A stretch of DNA of 18,338 nucleotides from an uncultured Bacilli bacterium (GTDB lineage: Bacteria; Bacillota_I; Bacilli_A; RF39; UBA660), in the NCBI GenBank assembly GCA_944358665.1, contig CALVRP010000050.1:1-18338 (forward strand), read 5' to 3'. Shown here one piece after another: positions 11,365-18,338 of this stretch; position 1 is the stretch's first letter, and each line of letters opens with the position of its first letter. The position numbers and the translations under genes were made by a program. The notes under the pieces were generated by a model. The model was not told the DNA's origin and made no database searches. It worked only from the letters and a program-made list of their open reading frames with translations.

Positions 11365-14293
11365 AGATATCATTAAATTTATAAAAAGAATGCCAATTAG
11401 GAAAATCGCGGCTATTGCCAGTATAATATTTTTGATTTTACTAACAATATTTGGCCACATAATAATCGGCTTAATCTTATTTGTTTTATTAAATTTCGTT
11501 TGGCTAATACCTTATATAAGTAGAAATATCAAGAAAAAACAAGCCGATAATAACAATGTAGAACCAATAAAAGAAGAAAGTGGTGATGATATGAAAAAAA
11601 GAGCTACTGATAATGGTAAGAAAAAGAAAAGAAGAAAGAAAATTTTACTAGTAATTTTATCTATCTTTCTAGCCATTTTAGTTGCCGGAATTGCTTTCCT
11701 TATCTATATAGTGATAACCGCACCTAAATTTGACCCTGACAATTTATACACTAAAGAGGCCAGTACTCTTTATGATAGTAATGGTGATGCCTTTGCTAGA
11801 TTAGGTTCTGAAATGCGAGAAAAAATAGAATACGATGAAATGAGCGAAGAATTAGTAAATGCGATTGTTGCAACAGAAGACTCTAGATTCTTCCAACACA
11901 ATGGTTTTGATTTACCTAGATTTGTAAAAGCTTCTTTTGGACAATTATTAGGTCAAAATGCTGGTGGCGCATCTACCTTAACTATGCAAGTTTCTAAAAA
12001 CCAATTTACTTCAACTGAATCTTCTGGATTTGAAGGTATAAAAAGAAAATTTACAGATATTTATTTATCAATATTCCAAATAGAAAGAAATTATACTAAA
12101 GAAGAAATTTTAGAATTTTATGCTAACTCTAACTACTTAGGTAGTGGATCATATGGTGTTGAACAAGCTGCTGAGACCTATTTCAACAAAAGTGCCAACG
12201 AACTAAATCTTTCTGAAGCAGCAATGATTGCTGGTATGTTTCAATCTCCAGTGTCTTATGACCCCAACATTAATCCGGATAAAACAGAAGAAAGACGTTT
12301 ACTTGTTTTAAGCTTAATGAAACGTCATGGATATATAACTAATGAAGAATATAAAATTGCTAAAGAAATGACTGTTGATAAAATCGTTATTAAAGGTCAA
12401 AGCGCTCATAATAGTTATGAAGAGTATCAAGGATTTATCGATACCGTTGCTGTCGAAGTGGAAGAAAAAACTGGCTATGACCCATACTCATATTCTATGA
12501 AAATATATACAACTATGGACCGTGAAAAACAAGATAGTTTAACCAAAATTATGACTGGCGAAACCTACGAATGGGAAAATGATAAAGTAGATGCCGGAGT
12601 TGTCGCCTTAGATAATGACACAGGTGAAATTCTAGCAGTTGGTGCTGGACGTAACAACTCAGGAGCAAAATCATTTAATAACGCAACCATGATGAAAAAA
12701 CAAATAGGTTCAACGGCAAAACCATTATATGATTATGGTCCAGCGATCGAATACAATGATTGGAATACATATCATCCAATTATCGATAGTGAATACACTT
12801 ATAGTGATGGGACAGAAATAAACAACTGGGATGGACAATATAAAGGAATCATTACTATTAGAGAAGCGCTGGTCGACTCTCGTAATATTCCAGCTTTAAA
12901 AACATTCCAAAGTGTTGACAATTCAAAAATAAGAGAATTTGTTGAAGGTTTAGGACTTTCCCCTGAAGTAGCAAGCAATGGAAAACTCCACGAAGCCCAC
13001 GCTATTGGTGGTTATACTGGCGAATCGCCACTTACTGTTGCGGCGGCATATGTAGCTTTCGCTAACGAAGGTGAGTATATTGAACCTCATAGCTTTACCA
13101 AAGTTGTATTTGATGCAAATGGTGAAACCTATGAAAATGATATTGAAAAAAATCAAGTTATGAGCGAAGAAACAGCTTATATGGTTTATGACATGTTAGT
13201 AGATACTGGCAAAAATGCATTAGGTCGTTATAGTAATATTAATGGTGCTGAATTTGGAGCAAAAACAGGTACAACTAACTACGATGAAGAAACAATGGAA
13301 AAATATAATTTACCAAGCAATGCTGTAAACGACTTATGGGTTGCTGGTATTAATAAAGATTACTCAATTGCCGTTTGGTATGGATATGATAATATTAATG
13401 AGGGGCATAACTACTTTGGTTCAAGTCAAAATTCAAGATTATTCCAAACTGTAGCTAGTGAATATTTTGAAGCTGATGCTAAAATCGAAAAACCTGATAG
13501 TATAGTAGAGGTTACTGTTGAAAAATATTGTGGTTCTCCACTACTTCCTAGCGAAAATACTCCAAGTGATATGAAAACTACAGAATTATTCAAGAAAAGT
13601 AGTCAACCGACTGAAGTATCAGCTAGATACAATACCTTAAGTGATGTTACTAACGTTAAAACTTCTGTCTCTGGTAATACTGCAACAATTAGTTGGAAAG
13701 GTATAAGTACACCAGAAGCCTTAAGCTCTAATTATTGGAAACCATTTGTCCAAAAAGCATTTAACGTCGCAAGTGACCAAAATACTTATTTAAATTATAT
13801 TATGGGTATTAACAATAGTCGTTTAGGTAATGTAGTTTATAAAGTTTATCAAAAAACAAGCAGTGGTGAACGTTTATTAACAACAACTTCAAGCACATCA
13901 GCTACGGTTAATCTAACAACTGATTCGCCAACATTTATTGTCCGAGCTGGATACTCAAATTATAGTGGTTCTGATAGTAAGGGTGTAGAAACAAAAGTTG
14001 ATTATGACCATGCTGACGCTAGTGATATCAATGTTAGCCTAGTTGGTAGCTCTTCCGTAAGTCTTAGTATTGGAGAAACTTATAGTGAAGAAGACCCTCC
14101 AATTAAAGCCACATTAGATGGTGATGATATTACTGATGAAGTAAAATACACAACTACTATTGTCGATGCAACTGGCGTAACATCTAGTATTTCATCAATT
14201 GGTAGTGAAGCTAATACTTATACAATTACTTATAAAGTCACATATCAAGGGGTACTTATAAATACCCTAACAAGAACTGTAACAGTTAGTTAA
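11348..14293 (+). CDS. ponA: Class A penicillin-binding protein 1A (glycosyltransferase/transpeptidase)
   Basis: A 981-residue bifunctional peptidoglycan synthase. The N-terminus has an extra hydrophobic hairpin (about 19-57), a Lys-rich segment (61-98), then the usual signal anchor (about 99-124). The GT51 domain has ATEDSRFFQHNG with E177 and the ASTLTMQVSKN block. The transpeptidase has S455-T-A-K458, S511-R-N513 and K639-T-G641. The last ~260 residues are beta-rich, with a fibronectin III-like and an Ig-like segment. The family's Glu in RK-x2-E appears as D237. The ATG at 11348 has GGAGG at 11338-11342; an internal ATG at 11591 with GGTGAT would give a protein with only the standard anchor. 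Co-transcribed with recU. Confidence 0.96.
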   Translation: MKEKIRDIIKFIKRMPIRKIAAIASIIFLILLTIFGHIIIGLILFVLLNFVWLIPYISRNIKKKQADNNNVEPIKEESGDDMKKRATDNGKKKKRRKKILLVILSIFLAILVAGIAFLIYIVITAPKFDPDNLYTKEASTLYDSNGDAFARLGSEMREKIEYDEMSEELVNAIVATEDSRFFQHNGFDLPRFVKASFGQLLGQNAGGASTLTMQVSKNQFTSTESSGFEGIKRKFTDIYLSIFQIERNYTKEEILEFYANSNYLGSGSYGVEQAAETYFNKSANELNLSEAAMIAGMFQSPVSYDPNINPDKTEERRLLVLSLMKRHGYITNEEYKIAKEMTVDKIVIKGQSAHNSYEEYQGFIDTVAVEVEEKTGYDPYSYSMKIYTTMDREKQDSLTKIMTGETYEWENDKVDAGVVALDNDTGEILAVGAGRNNSGAKSFNNATMMKKQIGSTAKPLYDYGPAIEYNDWNTYHPIIDSEYTYSDGTEINNWDGQYKGIITIREALVDSRNIPALKTFQSVDNSKIREFVEGLGLSPEVASNGKLHEAHAIGGYTGESPLTVAAAYVAFANEGEYIEPHSFTKVVFDANGETYENDIEKNQVMSEETAYMVYDMLVDTGKNALGRYSNINGAEFGAKTGTTNYDEETMEKYNLPSNAVNDLWVAGINKDYSIAVWYGYDNINEGHNYFGSSQNSRLFQTVASEYFEADAKIEKPDSIVEVTVEKYCGSPLLPSENTPSDMKTTELFKKSSQPTEVSARYNTLSDVTNVKTSVSGNTATISWKGISTPEALSSNYWKPFVQKAFNVASDQNTYLNYIMGINNSRLGNVVYKVYQKTSSGERLLTTTSSTSATVNLTTDSPTFIVRAGYSNYSGSDSKGVETKVDYDHADASDINVSLVGSSSVSLSIGETYSEEDPPIKATLDGDDITDEVKYTTTIVDATGVTSSISSIGSEANTYTITYKVTYQGVLINTLTRTVTVS

Positions 14294-14316
14294 GGATGCT
14301 GAAAAGCATCTTTTTT
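14292..14316 (+). terminator. Terminator of recU-ponA
   Basis: GATGCT-GAAA-AGCATC stem-loop, extended by AAG/TTT pairs, followed by TTTTTT. The ponA stop (14291-14293) overlaps the stem base. Confidence 0.9.
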
Positions 14317-14364
14317 GTCTTTCTAATATTAATTGAATAAAATTTATAAATATATTTAGGCATT

Positions 14365-14401
14365 AAAAAATGTAATAATTTATCATTTTATTACATTTTT
14401 T
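14365..14401. terminator. Bidirectional terminator between ponA and the pilin-like gene
   Basis: A 14-bp perfect stem (AAAAAATGTAATAA / TTATTACATTTTTT) with a 9-base loop. On the minus strand it ends the gene at 14400, whose TAA touches the stem; on the plus strand it backs up the ponA terminator. Confidence 0.8.
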
Positions 14402-14921
14402 ATTTAGATATTTCACATTCCACAGAATAATTATTTGAATTGCATAAATATTCTTGATTGTTATATTCAGCAATTACATTTTGACATGTTCCAGTCCCTG
14501 AACTATCAACAGTAACAGTACCTGATATAGGTATTACACTTAATGACCTAAATGTAATATTTTTATCATTACCATTGTTATTAAAAGTTACCACATAAGG
14601 TGTAGTTAAATTTTGATTTTCACTGTTAGTTTGATAATAATTTTCTACCTGATCAATAATTGAATACATATTATCTTCTACCGCGCTTACTCTGGCACTA
14701 TCAACAATATTAGTGGAACTATTATAAGCCATAACTGCAAATATAATATACATAATAATCATAATAATAGAAATAATAATAGCTAAAATATTAACTACTC
14801 CCCCAAATTTTTTTAAATTAACAATTCCTATTACTAATGAGCAAATTATTATAAGTAACCCCACCAACGAATGAATTTTAAAATATACAAGCACTCCTAC
14901 AATACATAAAAATAATGAAAT
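14400..14921 (-). CDS. Membrane protein with pilin-like extracellular domain; probable ATT start
   Basis: The frame encodes two or three hydrophobic helices followed by an extracellular domain. The segment NIVDSARVSAVEDNMYSIIDQVENYYQTN resembles the amphipathic part of a type IV pilin helix. It is followed by a beta-rich part with GTVTVDSSGTGTC and a Cys-rich end (three Cys), recalling small pilin-like proteins, but there is no class III prepilin peptidase site. Fold assignment is tentative. The frame has no ATG at the 5' end: a strong GGGAGGGG (14927-14934) lies 6 bases before an ATT (14921), which I take as the start (173 residues). The only in-frame GTG (14894) has no usable ribosome site. 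Single-gene unit. Confidence 0.6.
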   Translation of the reverse strand: MSLFLCIVGVLVYFKIHSLVGLLIIICSLVIGIVNLKKFGGVVNILAIIISIIMIIMYIIFAVMAYNSSTNIVDSARVSAVEDNMYSIIDQVENYYQTNSENQNLTTPYVVTFNNNGNDKNITFRSLSVIPISGTVTVDSSGTGTCQNVIAEYNNQEYLCNSNNYSVECEISK

Positions 14922-14945
14922 ACTATCCCCTCCCTATCTTTCTAA

Positions 14946-14954
14946 ATTATATCA
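14946..14954 (-). promoter_or_regulatory. Extended -10 promoter of the pilin-like gene
   Basis: TG-A-TATAAT on the minus strand (TATAAT 14946-14951). The upstream T-rich stretch (14955-14983; runs of 5, 8 and 7 T on the minus strand) may also act as a weak end for nth; no clear stem precedes it. Confidence 0.5.
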
Positions 14955-14987
14955 TAAAAACAAAAAAAACAAAAAAATTCTTTAAAA

Positions 14988-15611
14988 CTAATGAACTTCT
15001 TTACATATATTTTTTAATTTACAATTTTCACACTTAGGATTCCTAGCTGTACAATAATACCTACCAAATAAAACCAATTGATGATGAAGCTTACATAATT
15101 GCTTATTATCAAATAAATTTGTTAACTTGTTTTCAATAATCAATGGTGTATCACCATTATCAGCAAGTCCCAATCTAATACTAACTCTAGAAACATGGGT
15201 ATCGACAGCTATACAAGGTTCATTAAATAAATTACTTAAAACCACATTAGTTGTCTTTCTTCCAACGCCGGGTAAACTCTCTAAATATTCCCTGTTATTA
15301 GGAACTTTTCCACCATAATCTTCTAATAATCTTTGACAAATTAAAATAACATTTTTAGCCTTCTTATTAAAAGTTCCAATTGGCTTTATAATGTTAATAA
15401 TATCTTCCAAATCGGCATCTGCTAAATCGTTAACACTTGGATATTTAGTAAATAAAATTGCTGTTACAGTGTTTACTCTTTTATCAGTTGTTTGAGCACT
15501 AAGCATCGTTGCCAATAATAATTCATAGTCCTTATTATAATTAAGTTCACACCTTGGATTTGGAAACAATTCATCCATATAATTTTCAATCGTTTTCGTT
15601 AAGCCAGTCAT
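14988..15611 (-). CDS. nth: Endonuclease III (DNA glycosylase/AP lyase)
   Basis: A 207-residue base-excision repair enzyme removing oxidised pyrimidines. The helix-hairpin-helix LPGVGRKTTNVV carries the catalytic Lys, and the VDTHVSRVSIRLGL segment carries the catalytic Asp. The [4Fe-4S] cluster ligands are complete at the C-terminus, C-x6-C-x2-C-x5-C (CTARNPKCENCKLKNIC). Length is as expected. The ATG at 15611 is preferred: AAGGAAG lies 9 bases ahead, while an upstream TTG (15617) is too close to it. The start lies inside dnaD (26-base overlap), the dnaD-nth pairing found in Bacillus. Confidence 0.96.
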   Translation of the reverse strand: MTGLTKTIENYMDELFPNPRCELNYNKDYELLLATMLSAQTTDKRVNTVTAILFTKYPSVNDLADADLEDIINIIKPIGTFNKKAKNVILICQRLLEDYGGKVPNNREYLESLPGVGRKTTNVVLSNLFNEPCIAVDTHVSRVSIRLGLADNGDTPLIIENKLTNLFDNKQLCKLHHQLVLFGRYYCTARNPKCENCKLKNICKEVH

Positions 15612-16206
15612 AATCAAATACTTCCTTCTTTGGTTTTTCAGTTGGTTTATTTTTGCTTTTTAAATCTTTTTTACTTTTTATTCCTTTTTTATTCCATTCA
15701 TATAAAATTTTATCAATATATCTTAAATTAGTAACACCATTATAAACAGCTTCTTTTAAAGCCGCAAGAATAAGTTCTTCTGAAAAACCAGAGTCAAGAT
15801 AAGCTCCAATAATCTCATATTCCATTGGGCTTAATGTTCGTCCAAATTCTTTTTCAAATTCATCATAAATAGTCGTTTGACTCTCTTGTTTTTCATTCAT
15901 CAAAAGTAGTGATAACTTATTATATAATTCATCTAAACACACATATTCACCGCAAATATTATCATTCATAGTCTTCTTTAATTTTATAATATCCTTTTTA
16001 GATAAACTATCAATTAACTTTAATGCCTCTGGACTTTTAAGTTCAAGTTCATGGCAAATCTTTTCTAAATCAAAATCATTATTATCTATAAAATATATTA
16101 ATAAAATCAGTTCATTACTAGTAATATTTAATTTTTTATAATTTGTCAAAAGGATTTTTGGTATAACAATATTATTTTTTAAAAGTTCTATTATTTTGCC
16201 AGTCAT
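15586..16206 (-). CDS. dnaD: DnaD-domain replication initiation protein
   Basis: A 206-residue primosome protein. The N-terminal winged-helix domain (about 1-100; LNITSNELILLIYFIDNND) mediates oligomerisation. The C-terminal DDBH2 domain reads FEKEFGRTLSPMEYEIIGAY, SEELILAALKEAVYNGV and then NLRYIDKILYEWNKKGI, containing the Y-x3-I-x3-W motif needed for DNA binding. A Lys-rich tail ends DYDWLNEND. DnaD acts between DnaA/PriA and helicase loading in Bacillota. The ATG at 16206 follows AGGTG by six bases; an in-frame GTG at 16215 overlaps that site and is rejected. First gene of dnaD-nth. Confidence 0.94.
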   Translation of the reverse strand: MTGKIIELLKNNIVIPKILLTNYKKLNITSNELILLIYFIDNNDFDLEKICHELELKSPEALKLIDSLSKKDIIKLKKTMNDNICGEYVCLDELYNKLSLLLMNEKQESQTTIYDEFEKEFGRTLSPMEYEIIGAYLDSGFSEELILAALKEAVYNGVTNLRYIDKILYEWNKKGIKSKKDLKSKNKPTEKPKKEVFDYDWLNEND

Positions 16207-16223
16207 AAACTTCACCTAATAAT

Positions 16224-16252
16224 ATTATAAACATTTGCTTATTTGTTTGCAA
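16224..16252 (-). promoter_or_regulatory. Promoter of dnaD-nth
   Basis: TTGCAA (16247-16252), 17-bp spacer, TATAAT (16224-16229) on the minus strand. The -35 lies inside the last codons of the upstream gene. Confidence 0.7.
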
Positions 16253-16829
16253 GTGGTACTACTAAAATAGTATATTCTTCTTTATTTAATTTCAAAATGG
16301 TAAAGCTTTCCAAACTAACAATATGGCTTTCAATCCAAGATTCATTAATTTCTGACAAATAATCATCAGGAATATTTTCATCATAAAATACCGCCGTAGT
16401 TTTTTTATCCACAGTAAATACTTCATTTAAAGAAAGCAGATAAATAAAATCACAGTCTTTAGCCTCTTTTTCATCTTCAACTATACATAAATTATAATCA
16501 TTAATTTTAATCAAAATATATTTCGACTTTTGAATATACAAGTTATCAATATAACCACTACTATTTTTCATCCAAAAAATTTCCGGTTCGGCACTAAAAA
16601 TATCTAAAGCTTTTCCCACCCCTTTATTATTTTCATATTTTAAGAAAAATAACTTACTGTGATCTATTTCATCTATTAATAATGAAGTACTATTTCTAAG
16701 TTTTAAAAAAACAATATTTACTTCGTCTTCCTTTGTTTTTAAATCAATTTTTTTCGCTGTAGAAGCATCAATATCAGTATGAACTAAAACAATCATAAGC
16801 ATAATTATTAAAACAATAATTTTCTTCAT
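16239..16829 (-). CDS. Secreted protein of unknown function
   Basis: A 196-residue protein with a signal sequence (MKKIIVLIIMLMIVLVHTDI, cleavage probably near residues 22-26) and no other membrane segment. I do not recognise the family. The mature part alternates short beta-like stretches (NIVFLKLRNSTSLLI, YILIKINDYNLCIV, FTILKLNKEEYTILVV). This loosely recalls the ComEC-type metallo-beta-lactamase fold, but no HxHxDH motif is present, so any such relation would be to an inactive form. The ATG at 16829 follows AGGGTG, which lies in the terminator-like hairpin after cca. The frame is open upstream into cca, but that part overlaps cca coding sequence. Confidence 0.8.
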   Translation of the reverse strand: MKKIIVLIIMLMIVLVHTDIDASTAKKIDLKTKEDEVNIVFLKLRNSTSLLIDEIDHSKLFFLKYENNKGVGKALDIFSAEPEIFWMKNSSGYIDNLYIQKSKYILIKINDYNLCIVEDEKEAKDCDFIYLLSLNEVFTVDKKTTAVFYDENIPDDYLSEINESWIESHIVSLESFTILKLNKEEYTILVVPLANK

Positions 16830-16859
16830 AAAAAAACACCCTATTAAAAGGTATGTTTT
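16830..16859 (-). terminator. Terminator-like hairpin after cca, containing the next gene's ribosome site
   Basis: On the minus strand AAAACA (in the cca stop region) pairs with TGTTTT, with an inner CC/GG pair, followed by a T-run (seven T in all, partly in the stem) that leads directly into the ATG at 16829. The AGGGTG Shine-Dalgarno is in the 3' arm. Imperfect stem, so termination is probably partial. Confidence 0.45.
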
Positions 16860-17949
16860 ACTTATAATGAATAGTAATGTATTTTTCAATTGCTTCCTTT
16901 TCGTTTTTTAATGATTTATTAAGAATTTTGACTTCTAAATCTTTAATTATATCTTTTAAAAATGGCCCTGGCGCTTTTTCTAAGACCGTACAAATTTCTG
17001 TTGGCGAAAGAGAAATATCTAATCTACTGTGAATTGGCATATCCACATAAATTTCATTTATTTTCTTTTTAGATACACCTTGGAGCTCCGCCGCTAAAGT
17101 ACAATCATATAAACCATACTGATACAATACAAAAGAATCTAATAAATTTTTATTTCTAAGTTCTAACAAGGCCTTGATTGTTTCTCTTTCATTAGCATTA
17201 AAATTATATTTATCTAAAGCATTTAGCTGACTCCACGTTACCACCATAGATGGCGTTATTTTTATCCACGGTAAAATTGGAATATCAAGTGCATCTGCTA
17301 ATTTTAATTCTACTAATAGTTTTATACCATATTCCTTATTTTTACTAGCAAATATGATATCAAGTTCACTTTTCTTTCGATCTTTTGATAATTTTTTTAA
17401 TAAATAACCATACTTCTTAATATATGCTTTCAATACCGGTTCTAATTCAAAATCTAAAACAGTAGCAAATCTAATAGCTCTTAAAATTCTAAGCACATCT
17501 TCTTTAAGTCTTAACTTGGGATTACCAACCATTCTGATAATTTTATTATCTAAGTCACTCTTAGCATTTAACAAGTCAACAACATTGCCATTTTTATCAA
17601 TACATAAGGTATTAATTGTAAAATCTCTTCTTTTTAAATCTTCTTCCAAGGTTGTTACATATTCCACATCAATTGGTTTACGAAAGTTACTATATTTATT
17701 ATCTTTACGAAATGTTGTAATCTCAAATCTAACTTTTTCGTACATAACAACAACTGTTCCATATTCAACATTAGTTGTGATTACTTCAGGGAATATTTGC
17801 ATAATATCCCGTGGTTTTGCATCAGTACAAATATCAACATCTCCAGAGCTTCTTTTTAAATATAAATCTCTAGGATACCCACCAACTATATATGCTTGAT
17901 ACCCAAAACTTGCAATCTTATTAATTAACTTAATTGATGTATCGTACAT
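16858..17949 (-). CDS. cca: CCA-adding enzyme (tRNA nucleotidyltransferase)
   Basis: A 363-residue class II nucleotidyltransferase that adds or repairs the 3' CCA of tRNAs. Head-domain motifs are IVGGYPRDLYL (residues 21-31; usually GG-x-VRD, here Pro for Val), the metal-binding D37-x-D39 (GDVDIC), FEITTFRKD and RRDFTIN (107-113). These are followed by the nucleotide-selection block LKEDVLRILRAIRFA (148-162). The C-terminal helical body is somewhat short compared with the roughly 400-residue Bacillus enzyme. A poly(A) polymerase role cannot be excluded from sequence, but this is the only candidate seen. GGAGG precedes the ATG at 17949. No clear promoter lies between hup's terminator and this gene, so read-through from hup is likely. 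Confidence 0.95.
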   Translation of the reverse strand: MYDTSIKLINKIASFGYQAYIVGGYPRDLYLKRSSGDVDICTDAKPRDIMQIFPEVITTNVEYGTVVVMYEKVRFEITTFRKDNKYSNFRKPIDVEYVTTLEEDLKRRDFTINTLCIDKNGNVVDLLNAKSDLDNKIIRMVGNPKLRLKEDVLRILRAIRFATVLDFELEPVLKAYIKKYGYLLKKLSKDRKKSELDIIFASKNKEYGIKLLVELKLADALDIPILPWIKITPSMVVTWSQLNALDKYNFNANERETIKALLELRNKNLLDSFVLYQYGLYDCTLAAELQGVSKKKINEIYVDMPIHSRLDISLSPTEICTVLEKAPGPFLKDIIKDLEVKILNKSLKNEKEAIEKYITIHYK

Positions 17950-17966
17950 TTTAGTCCTCCAATCAT

Positions 17967-17988
17967 GAAAAAAAGGCCCTAAAGCCTT
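17967..17988 (-). terminator. Terminator of hup
   Basis: AAGGC-TTTAGG-GCCTT stem-loop followed by seven T on the minus strand. The hup TAA (17987-17989) overlaps the 5' arm. The short stem may allow read-through into cca. Confidence 0.75.
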
Positions 17989-18259
17989 AGTTTACAGCGT
18001 CTTTTAATTTAGCTCCAGCTTTAATAGAAACAGCAGTTCTAGCAGGAATTGTTACAGCTTCACCAGTTCTTGGGTTACGTCCTTGACGAGCTTCTTTATG
18101 TTGAGTAGCGAAAGTACAGAAACCAGTTAAAGCAACTTTACCTTCTGATTTTAGTCCTTCTACAATTCCATTCATCATTGCATCTAAAGCTCTAGTTGCA
18201 TCAGCTTTAGTAAGTCCTGTTTCTTCTGCAATATAATTTACTAACATTTGTTTTGTCAT
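17987..18259 (-). CDS. hup: DNA-binding protein HU
   Basis: A 90-residue histone-like protein that bends and compacts DNA as a dimer. It matches HU along its length: MTKQMLVNYIAEETGLTKAD, the dimer core GKVALTGFCTF, and the DNA-embracing arm ARQGRNPRTGEAVTIPARTAV with Pro at the intercalating position. It ends in the KAGAKLKDAVN helix. The GFCTF segment has Cys where most HUs have Gly-Thr/Ser. GGAGG (18268-18272) precedes the ATG at 18259. Single-gene unit with its own promoter, terminator and 5' leader hairpin. Confidence 0.97.
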   Translation of the reverse strand: MTKQMLVNYIAEETGLTKADATRALDAMMNGIVEGLKSEGKVALTGFCTFATQHKEARQGRNPRTGEAVTIPARTAVSIKAGAKLKDAVN

Positions 18260-18279
18260 TTTTTAATACCTCCTATATT

Positions 18280-18302
18280 TTGTTAAGCTATGTTGCTTAC
18301 AA
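18280..18302 (-). promoter_or_regulatory. 5' leader stem-loop of hup
   Basis: TTGTAAGC-AACATA-GCTTAACAA on the minus strand forms an 8-bp stem with one bulged A, starting at about the predicted transcription start (about 18300). Confidence 0.4.
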
Positions 18303-18306
18303 TTAA

Positions 18307-18335
18307 AGAATACCATTTTTACAAAGAAAAATCAA
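18307..18335 (-). promoter_or_regulatory. Promoter of hup
   Basis: TTGATT (18330-18335), 17-bp spacer, TATTCT (18307-18312) with a TGG extension on the minus strand. Confidence 0.6.
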
Positions 18336-18338
18336 TAT

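Noticed and set aside
12950..13156. Minus-strand frame inside ponA
   Set aside because: It is a shadow of the strongly conserved transpeptidase coding region.

Overview
The window looks like chromosomal DNA from an AT-rich, low-GC Gram-positive bacterium of the Bacillota. Gene order matches Bacillus-type blocks (hup, cca, dnaD-nth facing recU-ponA, gpsB-rnpB; rodZ/ymfM-pgsA-recA-rny; scpA-scpB; rimP-nusA). A GAAC-N4-GTTC LexA box precedes recA, and Shine-Dalgarno motifs are strong. Small intergenic spaces, a half-length RimP and many short genes suggest a streamlined gut Bacilli or Mollicutes-related lineage. A class A penicillin-binding protein argues that it still makes peptidoglycan. The lineage is an inference; no 16S gene is present.

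Layout. 1-430: start of nusA and a truncated rimP on the minus strand, with a leader hairpin. 430-680: divergent control region. 681-2306: a CPBP membrane protease and a metallophosphoesterase with eroded metal ligands (plus strand). 2300-3589: a 1.25-kb insert bounded by two perfect 40-bp direct repeats, carrying a YefM/YoeB toxin-antitoxin pair and a BspA-like (DUF285) gene remnant. 3563-5879: PHP phosphoesterase, tRNA-Leu(CAA), scpB and scpA (minus). 5928-10456: rny, recA, pgsA, a RodZ-like gene, the RNase P RNA and gpsB (minus). 10789-14293: recU and a PBP1A (plus). 14400-18259: a pilin-like membrane protein, nth, dnaD, an unknown secreted protein, cca and hup (minus).

The genes cover chromosome organisation and division (HU, ScpA/ScpB, GpsB, RodZ-like, PBP1A), replication, recombination and repair (DnaD, RecA, RecU, Nth), and RNA handling (RNase Y, RNase P RNA, CCA enzyme, RimP/NusA).

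Three things stand out. (1) The repeat-bounded insert: each 40-bp copy is a bidirectional terminator that also encodes the last eight residues of the minus-strand gene ending in it. The YoeB-type toxin therefore carries a seven-residue tail after its catalytic C-terminal Tyr, identical to the tail of the neighbouring PHP protein. (2) In most transcription units the stop codon lies inside, or touches, the terminator hairpin, as expected if RNA polymerase outruns ribosomes. (3) Several proteins have departures at functional sites: RimP without its second domain, a metallophosphoesterase without metal-site His residues, a PBP1A with Asp at a conserved glycosyltransferase Glu, and a pilin-like gene whose best start is ATT.
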